Positions 49,276 through 57,760 of a stretch of DNA of 64,000 nucleotides are shown one piece after another. A program made the position numbers and the translations under genes. Origin of the DNA: Singulisphaera sp. GP187 (GTDB lineage Bacteria; Planctomycetota; Planctomycetia; Isosphaerales; Isosphaeraceae); the NCBI RefSeq assembly GCF_900129635.1, contig NZ_FSRB01000001.1:3759501-3823500 (forward strand). The letters are read 5' to 3'. Positions within the stretch are counted from its first letter, which is position 1. Each line of letters starts with the position of its first letter. A model generated the notes under the pieces. It was not told the origin of the DNA. It saw only the letters and a list, made by a program, of their open reading frames with translations, and did not search any database.

Positions 49276-49656
49276 CGACGCGATCCCTCACTCTGGAAGA
49301 TCAAGTGGACGACCCCCGGAAACGAAGGCCGACTTTGATAAGATCGACAAGACCCCAGGACGAACTTCGCACTAACTTCCTTTAACGCTACCATCCAGAT
49401 CGAGTTAATCAACTATTAGGACCCTCGAGAGACTCCGTTCCCTCGAGGTTATTCTTATTACGATCCGCATCGGGAGTTGGCACGTGCAAAGCGTCATCGC
49501 CCGCCGGACTGCTCCATTTTTTCGGGTGCGGTCGATGCTCGGCCGGGTGGGCGATGGAATTGACCCGGGGGGCGGGCCGGCTTAGAATACGTAAGTGATT
49601 ATCAGTTTGAGGTTTTCTGAATCGGCTAAGGGTCGTTGTTGCCAGGGAGCCGCCGG
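49276..49656. other. Intergenic, nothing recognised
   Basis: About 380 bp between the TIGR03067 gene and the small CPNCK protein. It is AT-richer than its flanks (for example near 49380-49420 and 49590-49620). It presumably holds divergent promoters; no clear boxes seen. Confidence 0.4.
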
Positions 49657-49896
49657 ATGCGACATGTAGGCAGAGTTCTCCCGGTCCTCGTCTTGGTTTT
49701 GGGGCTTTCAGCCGACCTTTCGGCTTGTCCCAACTGCAAGGAAGCGGTCGCCGCGCAGCCGAGCGAAGTGGCCAACATGAAGAACGGCTATAACTGGAGT
49801 GTCCTGTTCATGATGGGAATGCCCTTCACCCTGCTCGGCACCGGGGCACTGATGATCGCTCGAGGCGTCAAGCGGGGCAGCCTGCCTGAGTTCTAA
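49657..49896 (+). CDS. Small membrane protein with CPNCK motif
   Basis: A 79-aa protein. A signal-like helix (residues 1-22) is followed by the cysteine pair CPNCKEAV, then a second hydrophobic helix near the C-terminus (WSVLFMMGMPFTLLGTGALM). The CxxC could bind a metal or be redox-active on the outside. I cannot name the family. AGGGAG 8 nt before the ATG at 49657 decides the start over an upstream TTG. It lies 9 bp before the sirtuin gene and is probably cotranscribed with it. Confidence 0.7.
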   Translation: MRHVGRVLPVLVLVLGLSADLSACPNCKEAVAAQPSEVANMKNGYNWSVLFMMGMPFTLLGTGALMIARGVKRGSLPEF

Positions 49897-49905
49897 GATT
49901 CCGTC

Positions 49906-50631
49906 ATGAATGAACTCAAGAACGCAGCGCGACTCATGGCCCAAGCGAGCCAAGTCGCGGTCCTGACCGGCGCGGGGATCTCGGCCGAGAGCGGGATCCC
50001 GACGTTTCGGGGGTTGGGAGGGCTCTGGAACGGGCGCGACCCGATGAGCCTCGCCACTCCTCAGGCGTTCGCCGCCAATCCCGAGCTCGTCTGGGAGTTC
50101 TACAACTGGCGCCGCGAACTGGTTACGCGGGCCGAGCCCAATCCCGGACATCGGGCACTCACGAAATTCGCCAGCAATCTGACCAGCCTCACGCTAGTGA
50201 CCCAGAACGTGGACCGGCTCCATCAGCGCGCCGGGAGTCGCGACGTTCTCGAGTTGCACGGCAACCTTTTCGACGTCCGCTGCACCGGCTGTGCGCAAAC
50301 TTTTGACAGCGTGGGAAAGACGCTCGCCCCCCTGCCCCATTGCGAGGCGTGCGGCCAGCTCCTCCGCCCGGGCGTCGTCTGGTTTGGCGAGACACTCCCG
50401 CCCGACGTGTGGGAGGCCGCCGAAACGGCCGTCCGCCACACTCGGCTTCTCCTGGTTGTCGGCACCAGCGCGGTCGTCTACCCCGCCGCCGGACTTGTCG
50501 CCACCGCCCAAGGCGCGGGAAGTACCGTGATCGAAATCAATCTCGAGCCCACTCCCATCAGCGACGAGGTCGACCTCGTCCTGCAGGGCAAGGCCGCGGA
50601 AATCTTGCCACTCCTCGCCGACCTTCTCTGA
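49906..50631 (+). CDS. cobB: NAD-dependent sirtuin deacylase
   Basis: A 241-aa Sir2 protein. It has the NAD-binding GAGISAESGIPTFRG, the TQNVDRLHQRAG block, the catalytic histidine in LELHGNLFDVRC, and a four-cysteine zinc site (CTGC and CEAC). The end has GTSAVVYPAAG and VIEINLEPTP, typical of the family. It removes acetyl or other acyl groups from lysines in the cytoplasm. Its targets are not indicated by context. Confidence 0.94.
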   Translation: MNELKNAARLMAQASQVAVLTGAGISAESGIPTFRGLGGLWNGRDPMSLATPQAFAANPELVWEFYNWRRELVTRAEPNPGHRALTKFASNLTSLTLVTQNVDRLHQRAGSRDVLELHGNLFDVRCTGCAQTFDSVGKTLAPLPHCEACGQLLRPGVVWFGETLPPDVWEAAETAVRHTRLLLVVGTSAVVYPAAGLVATAQGAGSTVIEINLEPTPISDEVDLVLQGKAAEILPLLADLL

Positions 50632-50679
50632 TTGAACCGACCGTTGAACGGGCTCAGGCCGGCCGTTCGGATTTCATCC

Positions 50680-50754
50680 AGGCGAGTGGGGAGGGTGAGC
50701 TCCCTGTCCTCATCCGACCTCGAAAGACAGGGAGCTCACGCTCCCCGCTCGCCT
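50680..50754. terminator. Very long hairpin between convergent cobB and pyrF
   Basis: The inner stem is 14 bp and perfect (50695-50708 with 50726-50739). The outer stem pairs 50680-50693 with 50741-50754 (AGGCGAG/CTCGCCT and GGGGAG/CTCCCC, with a T-G wobble). Loop 17 nt. It is likely a bidirectional terminator and shares its GGCGAGC/GCTCGCC core with other gene-end hairpins here. Confidence 0.8.
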
Positions 50755-50807
50755 GAGGATCGAAAAAAACAAGCAAGCCGACCTTCCCCTCGTAGACAAC
50801 GCTCAGC

Positions 50808-51755
50808 TCACTCCGCGGCGGGCGGGCGGAGCTTGCCCGCGTTCGTATTGCCGGCGAGGTCGTCGATCATCTCGTGGACGGCCCCTTCGATCGCCGCTTG
50901 CCAATCGGTGCCGTACTTGGCACGAGCGGCGGGTCGGCTGTAGGCGTAGGTGAGTCCGCGTGAATTGTTGATAATCGCACCGAGACCGTCGGCATCGAAT
51001 GCGGGAGCGACGTCTTTGGAGGAGCCTCCCTGGGTGCCGTAACCTGGCACCAAGAACGGGATGCCGGGCAGAGCCGCCCGCAGTTCGGCGAGCTGATCGG
51101 GATAGGTTGCCCCCACGACCGCGCCGAGCAGGCTATACCCGGACTCGCCTCGGTACGGCTCGGCCCATTGCGCCAAGCGTTCGGCGACATGCTGGTAGAT
51201 CGCCTTCCCGCCGGCGACCAGGTCCTGGAACTCACCGGCCGAGGCGTTGCTCGTCCGGACGAGGACGTAGAGTCCCTTCCCCTCGCGTGCAGCCACTTTG
51301 ACGAACGGGGAGATCCCATCGCTCCCGAGGTACGGATTGACCGTCAGCCCGTCGGCGTGCCAGGCAGGCTCGAACTTCTCGCCCACGGGAACCTTGCCGA
51401 GATAGGCCCGAGCATAGGCGTCGGCCGTGGAACCAATGTCGTTCCGCTTACCGTCGATCAGGACGAGAAGTCCTTTTTCCTGGGCGTACTGCGCGGTGGC
51501 GTGAAGCGCCCCCACCCCTTCGGGTCCATACGCCTCGTAGAACGCCGCCTGGAATTTGACGATCGGCACGAGCGGAGCGACCACATCGACAACGCCACTC
51601 CCGAACACACGGAGCGATTCCGCCACTCCCGGCCGATCGCCCGGGAACTTGTCGAGAAACTCCGGTGGCAGGTCCTCAGGCCGCGGATCGATCCCCACAC
51701 AGATCGGGGTTCCCACTCGCTTTACGGCTGCATTCAAGCGATCCGCGAAGTGCAC
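50808..51755 (-). CDS. pyrF: Orotidine 5'-phosphate decarboxylase, type 2
   Basis: A 315-aa protein catalysing the last step of UMP synthesis. It starts with the GTPICVGIDPRPEDLP block and has the catalytic LIDGKRNDIGSTADAYA (D-K-x-x-D). The longer form with VPGYGTQGGSSKDV and AIINNSRGLTYAY is typical of type 2 (the group also found in mycobacteria and myxobacteria). Its start is 24 bp from the tRNA promoter reading the other way. Confidence 0.95.
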   Translation of the reverse strand: MHFADRLNAAVKRVGTPICVGIDPRPEDLPPEFLDKFPGDRPGVAESLRVFGSGVVDVVAPLVPIVKFQAAFYEAYGPEGVGALHATAQYAQEKGLLVLIDGKRNDIGSTADAYARAYLGKVPVGEKFEPAWHADGLTVNPYLGSDGISPFVKVAAREGKGLYVLVRTSNASAGEFQDLVAGGKAIYQHVAERLAQWAEPYRGESGYSLLGAVVGATYPDQLAELRAALPGIPFLVPGYGTQGGSSKDVAPAFDADGLGAIINNSRGLTYAYSRPAARAKYGTDWQAAIEGAVHEMIDDLAGNTNAGKLRPPAAE

Positions 51756-51779
51756 GACGTAATTCCTCTCGGTACTGCA

Positions 51780-51807
51780 TTGACAGATCCGTTCCCCCCT
51801 CTATAAT
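51780..51807 (+). promoter_or_regulatory. Consensus sigma-70 promoter of the tRNA-Pro genes
   Basis: TTGACA at 51780-51785 and TATAAT at 51802-51807, both exact consensus hexamers, are 16 bp apart. Transcription should start near 51814, about 26 nt before the first tRNA. Confidence 0.88.
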
Positions 51808-51839
51808 ACCGACTCAACACGCAGTCGTCTGCAAGAATT

Positions 51840-51914
51840 CGGGGCGTAGCGCAGTTTGGCTAGCGCGCTAGACTGGGGGTCTAGAGGTCGTGGGTTCAAA
51901 TCCCGCCGCCCCGA
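51840..51914 (+). tRNA. tRNA-Pro (anticodon GGG), copy 1
   Basis: A 75-nt cloverleaf: acceptor stem CGGGGCG/CGCCCCG, D arm with GCGC pairs, anticodon stem CTAGA/TCTAG with loop CTGGGGG (anticodon GGG), T arm GTGGG-TTCAAAT-CCCGC and discriminator A. CCA is not encoded. It reads CCC and CCU proline codons. Confidence 0.95.
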
Positions 51915-52007
51915 CTTACTGAGTGAAGGATCGCAAGAATCAAGGTTTGCGGTAAACAACCGCACACCTTTTTTTCTTTTCACAACATGAGGTTGCCTGC
52001 AAATCAT

Positions 52008-52082
52008 CGGGGCGTAGCGCAGTTTGGCTAGCGCGCTAGACTGGGGGTCTAGAGGTCGTGGGTTCAAATCCCGCCGCCCCGA
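52008..52082 (+). tRNA. tRNA-Pro (anticodon GGG), copy 2
   Basis: Base-for-base identical to copy 1 over all 75 nt, after a 93-nt spacer that has no similarity to the region before copy 1. CCA is not encoded. The pair shares one promoter and one terminator. Confidence 0.95.
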
Positions 52083-52091
52083 CTATGTTAT

Positions 52092-52133
52092 CCAGAAAAG
52101 CCCTTCGGTCATCAGACCGAAGGGCTTTTCTGG
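52092..52133 (+). terminator. Intrinsic terminator of the tRNA-Pro pair
   Basis: A perfect 19-bp stem (52092-52110 with 52115-52133, loop ATCA) starts 10 nt after the second tRNA. The 3' arm contains TTTT and is followed by TTT at 52134-52136. Confidence 0.9.
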
Positions 52134-52164
52134 TTTAAGTCCCGGGCTTTTTCGTGTATGAACA

Positions 52165-52632
52165 CTAAGGAACGGGACGCAAATCACTTCCCGAGTCTAA
52201 CCCCACGAAAGTAGGCTGGGGCGAGACCGACAGCGATTTACCGTCGAGTGGCGCACGCTCTCGCCGGTTTCAGCCCCAACGGGGCGGCCCAAGGTAGCCC
52301 GGGGCAACGCCCCGGGAAATCGACATGATCATACTTGAGAGCCATGTAAGGGCGGCCTAGTCCGAGCGGCAGCATTGCGATGTAGGTCGTTCTGGTACAA
52401 CCTTTTAAGTCGCCCTTTCAGGGCTGCTCATTCTCGTGAACGAGTCCCCAGGGCGTTGCCCTGGGCTTTCTTGGGCCGCCCCGTTGGGGCTGAATTCAAA
52501 CCAAATAGTCCATGGCGCATTCAAGACATAAGGCTGTTTGCGGCCATAGAGTCGCATAAAGGGTTAACGACATAGCGGGCACGTCCGTGAATCGTTCTGA
52601 AATCGGGAAGTGATTTGCGTCCCGTTCCTTAG
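52165..52632. mobile_element. 468-bp inverted-repeat element (MITE/REP-like), no transposase
   Basis: Perfect 30-bp terminal inverted repeats lie at 52165-52194 and 52603-52632. Inside, a second pair of inverted repeats lies at about 52270-52318 and 52447-52495, each itself containing short palindromes such as CCCCAACGGGG and CCCGGGGC. The centre holds no protein signature. The structure fits a non-autonomous element moved by a transposase encoded elsewhere, or a REP-type composite. No clear target-site duplication is visible: the flanks read GAACA on one side and TTCAA on the other, which continue the inverted repeat with a 2-nt offset. It sits just behind the tRNA terminator. Confidence 0.75.
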
Positions 52633-52832
52633 TTCAAATTGAGTGTGGCTTGGATGGGGCGTTTTTCTTCCATTTGCTGTAATCCCTTGCCGTAGTTGCG
52701 CATTCGGCGGTACAAACAAGCATGGATCGTGGCGATTCCACGCCGCATGGGCAGAATCAACCCTGACGATTGTTCCCATTATCAGACCTCGACTTCGAGA
52801 TTGCCAGAGAGCGAACTCCAGGAGATGACACC

Positions 52833-54254
52833 ATGCGAACGCCTGTGCTTCTGACCGCCCCGACGATGCTATTTGCCGGCACGCTGTTCGCGTGGCTGGC
52901 GTCCGCCACAGCCGCTGATCTGCCGGGCAAACTCACCGAAGCAGAGGCCGCTCAGCTCGCGACCGAAGCCTACGTCTACGGTTACCCCCTGGTCCTCATG
53001 GACATCAGCCGGCAAGTCATGACTGCAGTTCCGAAGCCGACCACGACGGCAGCGCCAATCAACCAGTTCAACGACTCCAAGGAATTCCCAGACGCCACCT
53101 TCACCAGCGTGGTCAGCCCGAACGCAGACACCTTGTACTCTTTTTCTTGGCTCGACCTCTCGAAAGAGCCGCTCGTCTTGATCCTGCCGGATATGGGTGA
53201 TCGGTACTACCTGATGCAGATGCTCGATGGGTGGACCAATGTATTCGCCTCTCCCGGCACGCGCACGACCGGCAACAAGAAGGGCGCCTATGCAATCGTC
53301 GGCCCGAACTTCACCGGCAAGGTCCCGGACGCAGTGACGGAGATCAAGTCACCGACGAGCTTGGTGTGGATCATCGGTCGCACACAGACCGACGGCAAAT
53401 CGGACTTCGCGGCCGTCTGCGCACTCAAGGCTCAGTACAAGCTCATCCCGCTATCCGCCTGGGGGAAGAACGACAATCCGCCGGCCGACGAGCCGGTGAA
53501 CCCGAAGGTCGATGCCAAGACGCCACCTGTCGAGCAGGTCGCAAAAATGGATGCCGCCGCATTTTTCGGCCGGCTGGCGGACCTATTAAGGGACAACCCG
53601 CCAGCGGCGGCCGACAAGGAGATGGTCGAAAATCTCGCCAAAATCGGGGTCGTGCCCGGCAAGCCGTTCGTCCCAGCAAAACTCGACGAAGGGGTGGCGA
53701 AGGGACTCGAACGGGGGGTATCAGCGGGACGAGACTCGATCATCGCCGAGGCGAAGAAGCCGCAAGGGAAGCTGGTCAACGGTTGGGACATGATGATGGA
53801 CATCGGTCGGTACGGAACGAATTACCAGTTCCGAGCGGTCGTCGCGCTGGTGGGCCTGGGTGCCAATCTCCCCGACGACGCGATCTACCCGCATGCAAAG
53901 GTTGACTCGGACGGGAAACCACTCAGCGGCGCGAACCGATACACGATTCACTTCCCAAGGGGCCAACTCCCTCCGGTTGAAGCATTCTGGTCCATTACCA
54001 TGTACAACTCAAAGCAATTCTTTGTCGATAACCCGATCGATCGGTACGCCATTGGGAATCGGGACAAACTCCAGTTCAACGAGGACGGGTCACTCACCCT
54101 CTCCTTCCAGAACGAGTCCCCTGGGAAGGACAGAGAGCCGAATTGGCTGCCTGCCCCGAAGGATTCGTTCAACCTGTTCATGCGGCTGTACTGGCCGAAG
54201 CAGGCGATCCTCGACGGCAGTTGGAAACCACCCGCGATCGAGCGGGTCAAATAA
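52833..54254 (+). CDS. Exported DUF1254/DUF1214 protein
   Basis: A 473-aa protein with a signal peptide (1-27, ending ASATAAD). DUF1254 follows (about 35-170; EAYVYGYPLVLMDISR, SPNADTLYSFSWLDLS, RYYLMQMLDGWTNVFASPG), and DUF1214 closes it (about 340-465; YTIHFPRGQLPPVEAFWSIT, NWLPAPKDSFNLFMRLYWP). The family is widespread in soil bacteria; the biochemical role is not established to my knowledge. AGGAG 8 nt upstream supports the ATG at 52833. It follows the inverted-repeat element by 200 bp, and a perfect terminator follows. Confidence 0.9.
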   Translation: MRTPVLLTAPTMLFAGTLFAWLASATAADLPGKLTEAEAAQLATEAYVYGYPLVLMDISRQVMTAVPKPTTTAAPINQFNDSKEFPDATFTSVVSPNADTLYSFSWLDLSKEPLVLILPDMGDRYYLMQMLDGWTNVFASPGTRTTGNKKGAYAIVGPNFTGKVPDAVTEIKSPTSLVWIIGRTQTDGKSDFAAVCALKAQYKLIPLSAWGKNDNPPADEPVNPKVDAKTPPVEQVAKMDAAAFFGRLADLLRDNPPAAADKEMVENLAKIGVVPGKPFVPAKLDEGVAKGLERGVSAGRDSIIAEAKKPQGKLVNGWDMMMDIGRYGTNYQFRAVVALVGLGANLPDDAIYPHAKVDSDGKPLSGANRYTIHFPRGQLPPVEAFWSITMYNSKQFFVDNPIDRYAIGNRDKLQFNEDGSLTLSFQNESPGKDREPNWLPAPKDSFNLFMRLYWPKQAILDGSWKPPAIERVK

Positions 54255-54274
54255 GAGAGACCGATCGCAGAATC

Positions 54275-54314
54275 AATCCCGCCAACAGTCGTAAACACGA
54301 CTGTTGGCGGGATT
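54275..54314 (+). terminator. Perfect 18-bp terminator after the DUF1254 gene
   Basis: Stem 54275-54292 with 54297-54314, loop AAAC, 20 nt after the stop codon. The region from here to 54606 (about 290 bp) is AT-richer and has no supported gene. Confidence 0.88.
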
Positions 54315-54606
54315 TGCTGGTTCTCCGGGCCAACGCAATTGATCGATCGGCCAGGATGTGCTCTCGCAACCCCACCTTTTCCAAACATTTGTTCCCATCA
54401 CTCCGAACCGCCCCACCCGCATTCCAGTCAATACAACCCCATTAATTCATATCACAACTACTAAACCGACGCCCCGTCGGGAACGCCAACCCCGTGGCAT
54501 TCAGCGGGCCATTTCGAACGGTCAACGCTTCTGCTATCCTTCGAAAGGGTAGGCCTTCCGTCAAGGCAAGCGGACGGCACACGAACCAAAAGGAAAAGCA
54601 AGTACG

Positions 54607-55476
54607 ATGAGAACTCGGCTCTGGTTTGCGTTCATCCTGGTGGCTGGCGGGTTGTTCGGAGCGGTTGGTCAGGCCACCGCGCAGGAAAAGGGACTTCTCT
54701 ACGCTCACCGAGGTGGTGCGTTCGAGTTCGAAGAAAACACGATGGAGGGTTTTCGGGGCAGCTATGAAAAAGGGTTACGCGGGTTCGAGACCGACGTCCG
54801 CATGACCAAGGATGGTGAACTGGTCATTCTGCACGATGACAAGCTCGACCGCACCCACAACGCGACCGGGTCGGTGGAACACAAAACGGCCGCCGAGTTA
54901 CGCACGATCACGACGAAGAAAAAAGGCCAAGGCTTCCTGTTTCTGGATGAACTCCTCTCCTTTCTCGCCGACAAACCCGGAATTTACCTCGAGCTGGAAA
55001 TGAAGACCGGCAACAAGGAGCTGTACCCGGACGCACGACTGGAGGAGTATTGCCGGAAACTGCACGAGACCGTCGTGGCCCGCCAGCCGAAAGGATCATT
55101 TTACATTTTCACTTCGTTTGATGAACGGCCTCTGAAGATTGTCAAGGGCCTGGATGCCAATGCCGATCTGCTGTTGATCACCGGTGGCCCCTGTTCTCCG
55201 GAATTCATCAAGCAGGCGCAGAAGCTTGGGGTGAAACGGATCGGCTGCCGAATGGAAGGAACAAGCCGAGCCGCGGTCCGCGAAGCCCAGAACGCGGGAC
55301 TCCTCGTCAATGGCTGGCCGGGGCACACTCTGCAAGATTACCAGCTCGCCGTCGGACTCGGGGTGGATGCCATTTGCTGTGACATTCCCGTCGCCATTCA
55401 AACTTGGAAAGCCAAAAACGAGCAAATTCAACTCGTTTGTTTGAATGACGATATCCCCATAAATGTTTTTTCATAG
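54607..55476 (+). CDS. Exported glycerophosphodiester phosphodiesterase
   Basis: A 289-aa protein with a signal peptide (1-25, ending GQATAQE). The catalytic TIM-barrel opens with LLYAHRGGAFEFEENT (catalytic His and metal-binding Glu), then GFETDVRMTKDGELVILHDD with the second catalytic His, and DRTHNATG. It hydrolyses glycerophosphodiesters to glycerol 3-phosphate and an alcohol, probably in the periplasm. AAAGGA precedes the ATG. It stands alone, with a terminator upstream and no clear one downstream. Confidence 0.93.
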   Translation: MRTRLWFAFILVAGGLFGAVGQATAQEKGLLYAHRGGAFEFEENTMEGFRGSYEKGLRGFETDVRMTKDGELVILHDDKLDRTHNATGSVEHKTAAELRTITTKKKGQGFLFLDELLSFLADKPGIYLELEMKTGNKELYPDARLEEYCRKLHETVVARQPKGSFYIFTSFDERPLKIVKGLDANADLLLITGGPCSPEFIKQAQKLGVKRIGCRMEGTSRAAVREAQNAGLLVNGWPGHTLQDYQLAVGLGVDAICCDIPVAIQTWKAKNEQIQLVCLNDDIPINVFS

Positions 55477-55766
55477 CGGTTTACCGTCGGATTGCGCGGG
55501 TTTAATGACATCATCTTGCTGGCAAGCGTTCCCGCGAGCCGGCGGGTTGGCAACGCCAGGTTGAGCCGAACCGCGTGCTCAACCCGTTGCGACTCCGCGG
55601 TAAGTCTATGGCGGACCGGATCGTCTGACAGATGAAGCCTCAAACCGGGCAGCAGCGAACCGCGTCAACTTGTCCCCCGCTCCGTGCAAAAACGGTAAGC
55701 TTATGAGAGACTGTTGGCTTCCCTCTCGTCGAGAGGACAAACGACCACAGAGCGGGAGGCATGATG
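55477..55766. other. Intergenic, nothing recognised
   Basis: About 290 bp with no gene signature. It has several GC-rich patches but no hairpin I would call. Confidence 0.35.
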
Positions 55767-56081
55767 ATGACGGATTTCGGAGACCTCGACGGCAGTTTCG
55801 AGTTCTACGCGGTCGTCACCCCGGACGGGAAGATCCCCACTCTCTTGGATGACACCACGCTCAACGACCCGGCGGAATGGTACACCAGCCCCATCGGCAC
55901 CCTCGCCCACCTGTCCGACTTCGCGCTCGTGTTCACCGATTGGGACGACGCGAACGCCGACTTCCAGCAGTATCGAGCAAGCCTTCCCGAGGGAACGACG
56001 ATCCGGGCCTTCACGGTCGCCGTCGTCGAGGTTGTCAACGCCTACGAAGGAATGGAAATCAAGGCAAGGCAAGCTGACTGA
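55767..56081 (+). CDS. Small acidic protein, unknown
   Basis: A 104-aa soluble, strongly acidic protein. I do not recognise a family. Alternating beta and helix are suggested by FEFYAVVTPDGKIPTLLDD and TTIRAFTVAVVEVVNAYEG. Three in-frame ATG codons stand in a row after GGGAGG; the third (55767) has the best spacing (7 nt) and is used. No signal peptide or membrane segment. Confidence 0.55.
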   Translation: MTDFGDLDGSFEFYAVVTPDGKIPTLLDDTTLNDPAEWYTSPIGTLAHLSDFALVFTDWDDANADFQQYRASLPEGTTIRAFTVAVVEVVNAYEGMEIKARQAD

Positions 56082-56109
56082 GAGCCAATTGTCCGACCAC
56101 TTGTCAGGA

Positions 56110-57384
56110 TCACCCGCGTTTGCTCAACGGCGGAGTGGATGCGGGACAGGTCCTCCACTGGAGAGGAAGCTCAGCCTCTCCACAGGCCTCGCAGCCTCGG
56201 TTCCCATCAACGTGTGAGGGCTCCCATTCTCGTGGGGCGAAACCGAGAAACGTACAAGGACGCCCCGTAATCGACGGCTTGCGCAGCGCATCGCCGACGG
56301 AATATCGCTTGACCCGCACGGGTGTTTCGGCCTGAACCTCCTCTAAGCCGCGTTTGACCGTGGCGTAGACCCATCGACCGTCTTCGGAGAAAACCGGGGG
56401 GCTGCAAGCGAGCCCCTCAGCCAACGCGACCACCTCCGACCCATCAACCTGGAGCGTTCCTGTTTCCTCGTCGTGGGCCACCGTCGCCAGTCGCAACTGG
56501 AGGTCGGTGCGCCCGACATGACGGACCAGAAAGGCCAGGACCAAGCCACCGTCGGGAGTCGTGGAAATGCGGGCCATGCGTTCTTCTTGAATCGGCAAGG
56601 CGGAATGCTCGAGCGATGGTTGAACGAGCCGTCCCGCCGACTCGATCGCCAGGCCATCGGCGCAAAGCCGGAGCCACCACAACTGCGGCAATTCCGGGTT
56701 CGCCCTGCCGACCGCATCTTCATCTTCCCGGACTGCCATCGAGACAAGGAGCGTCCTCCCCAGCCTCGGATCAGTCGGCCAGGTCGGATCCAGAATCCGA
56801 ACCACGGTGGCGCCGCGAAGCGGGTTTTTCCAGGCCAGTGGATGAGGGGCCGGAACGTGCCCTCCAGGCCGCCTGAAGTCGCCCTGGTGGCTGAAGCCAA
56901 GGCAGTAAAGCCGCCCGTCGGTCCCCGCGAACAGGATCGTCGCCAACAGGTCCGGCGACCAGCAGGGCGGGCCGGTCGACGGCACATCGAGCGTGACGCG
57001 ATCGAGCACCTCGCCGCCGGGGAGCGCGTACCGCGCCAGACCCGCGGCCCAGCCGCCGTTTTCATCATAGCCGCGCCATTGGGCGACGAGATGCATCCGC
57101 CCCAGCCCGTCCCGCCAGGGAGAACAGACGGAGTACGCGAACGTATCCGGCCGGCCGACCGAGATGCGTTCGATCCCACCCGTCTCAAGGTTCAACAGGT
57201 TGATCGATGAGTGCGTGTTGGGGTCAATCAAGACCTGGTGACTGACCGCCCGACATCGAGGCGCCGCGCCCAACCTGGCGAACCGCGGCCCGCCGTCAAT
57301 TCTGCCAAGCCTTACGGCAAATACGATGAGGCCAAGAGCCGCAACGGCAACCAGGCGATTCAGGCAGGTAGCCGGCAACCGCAT
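56110..57384 (-). CDS. Unknown secreted or anchored protein, possible beta-propeller
   Basis: A 424-aa protein. It starts with a hydrophobic anchor (about 7-25, LVAVAALGLIVFAVRLG). The rest is beta-rich with repeated 'SPD/SED' turns, for example PPCWSPDLLATILFAG, RISTTPDGGLVLAF and PPVFSEDGRWVYATV, which suggests a TolB/WD-type beta-propeller reading calculated values. No enzyme motif is seen. It is convergent with the small acidic protein. The propeller call is inference. Confidence 0.6.
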   Translation of the reverse strand: MRLPATCLNRLVAVAALGLIVFAVRLGRIDGGPRFARLGAAPRCRAVSHQVLIDPNTHSSINLLNLETGGIERISVGRPDTFAYSVCSPWRDGLGRMHLVAQWRGYDENGGWAAGLARYALPGGEVLDRVTLDVPSTGPPCWSPDLLATILFAGTDGRLYCLGFSHQGDFRRPGGHVPAPHPLAWKNPLRGATVVRILDPTWPTDPRLGRTLLVSMAVREDEDAVGRANPELPQLWWLRLCADGLAIESAGRLVQPSLEHSALPIQEERMARISTTPDGGLVLAFLVRHVGRTDLQLRLATVAHDEETGTLQVDGSEVVALAEGLACSPPVFSEDGRWVYATVKRGLEEVQAETPVRVKRYSVGDALRKPSITGRPCTFLGFAPREWEPSHVDGNRGCEACGEAELPLQWRTCPASTPPLSKRG

Positions 57385-57760
57385 GGAGCAACTCCAAAGC
57401 GAACCACCACCAGAACCGAACGACCGACCGACCGTTATCGGAGGACAAGACCTCGAGAACCAAGGTCCGGCGGATGTTCAGGCATCGCCGCTCTGATCCA
57501 GAAACAGCATTCGCTCAAAACGGCAATCTGATTTCAAGCCGCATGGCCAACGGCCTGCGACAGCGACTTTACCCATTCCCACTCCTAAGTCAAGCTTCGC
57601 CGAACCCGTTTCCCCCTGCTTCGGCGCAATCGGCCCTGGCGTCATCGTGGGTCCAACGATTCCCGTCAGGTGGGCCGTACCCACCCGACGGAATGAATCC
57701 GATCCGGACCGCCGATCGATCGCAAAGCATTGATGAATTCATCACGGCTTCGGCGAAGCT
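57385..57760. other. Intergenic region with hairpin repeat
   Basis: About 375 bp between the propeller-like gene start and the adaptor gene end. No gene is supported. It contains the second copy of the repeat described at 14733-14763. Confidence 0.45.
57662..57691. repeat. GC-rich hairpin repeat, copy 2
   Basis: GTCAGGTGGGCCGTA-type sequence with arms CCGTC-A-GGTGGG and CCCACC-C-GACGG (one A-C mismatch), loop CCGTA. It matches the repeat at 14733-14763 except for two or three bases. It lies about 70 nt downstream of the minus-strand adaptor gene and may terminate the efflux operon. Confidence 0.7.

Noticed and set aside
51840..52082. The two tRNA-Pro copies as attL/attR of an integrated island
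   Set aside because: Only 93 bp separate them, no integrase is present, and both are full-length with a shared promoter and terminator; tandem duplication is simpler.
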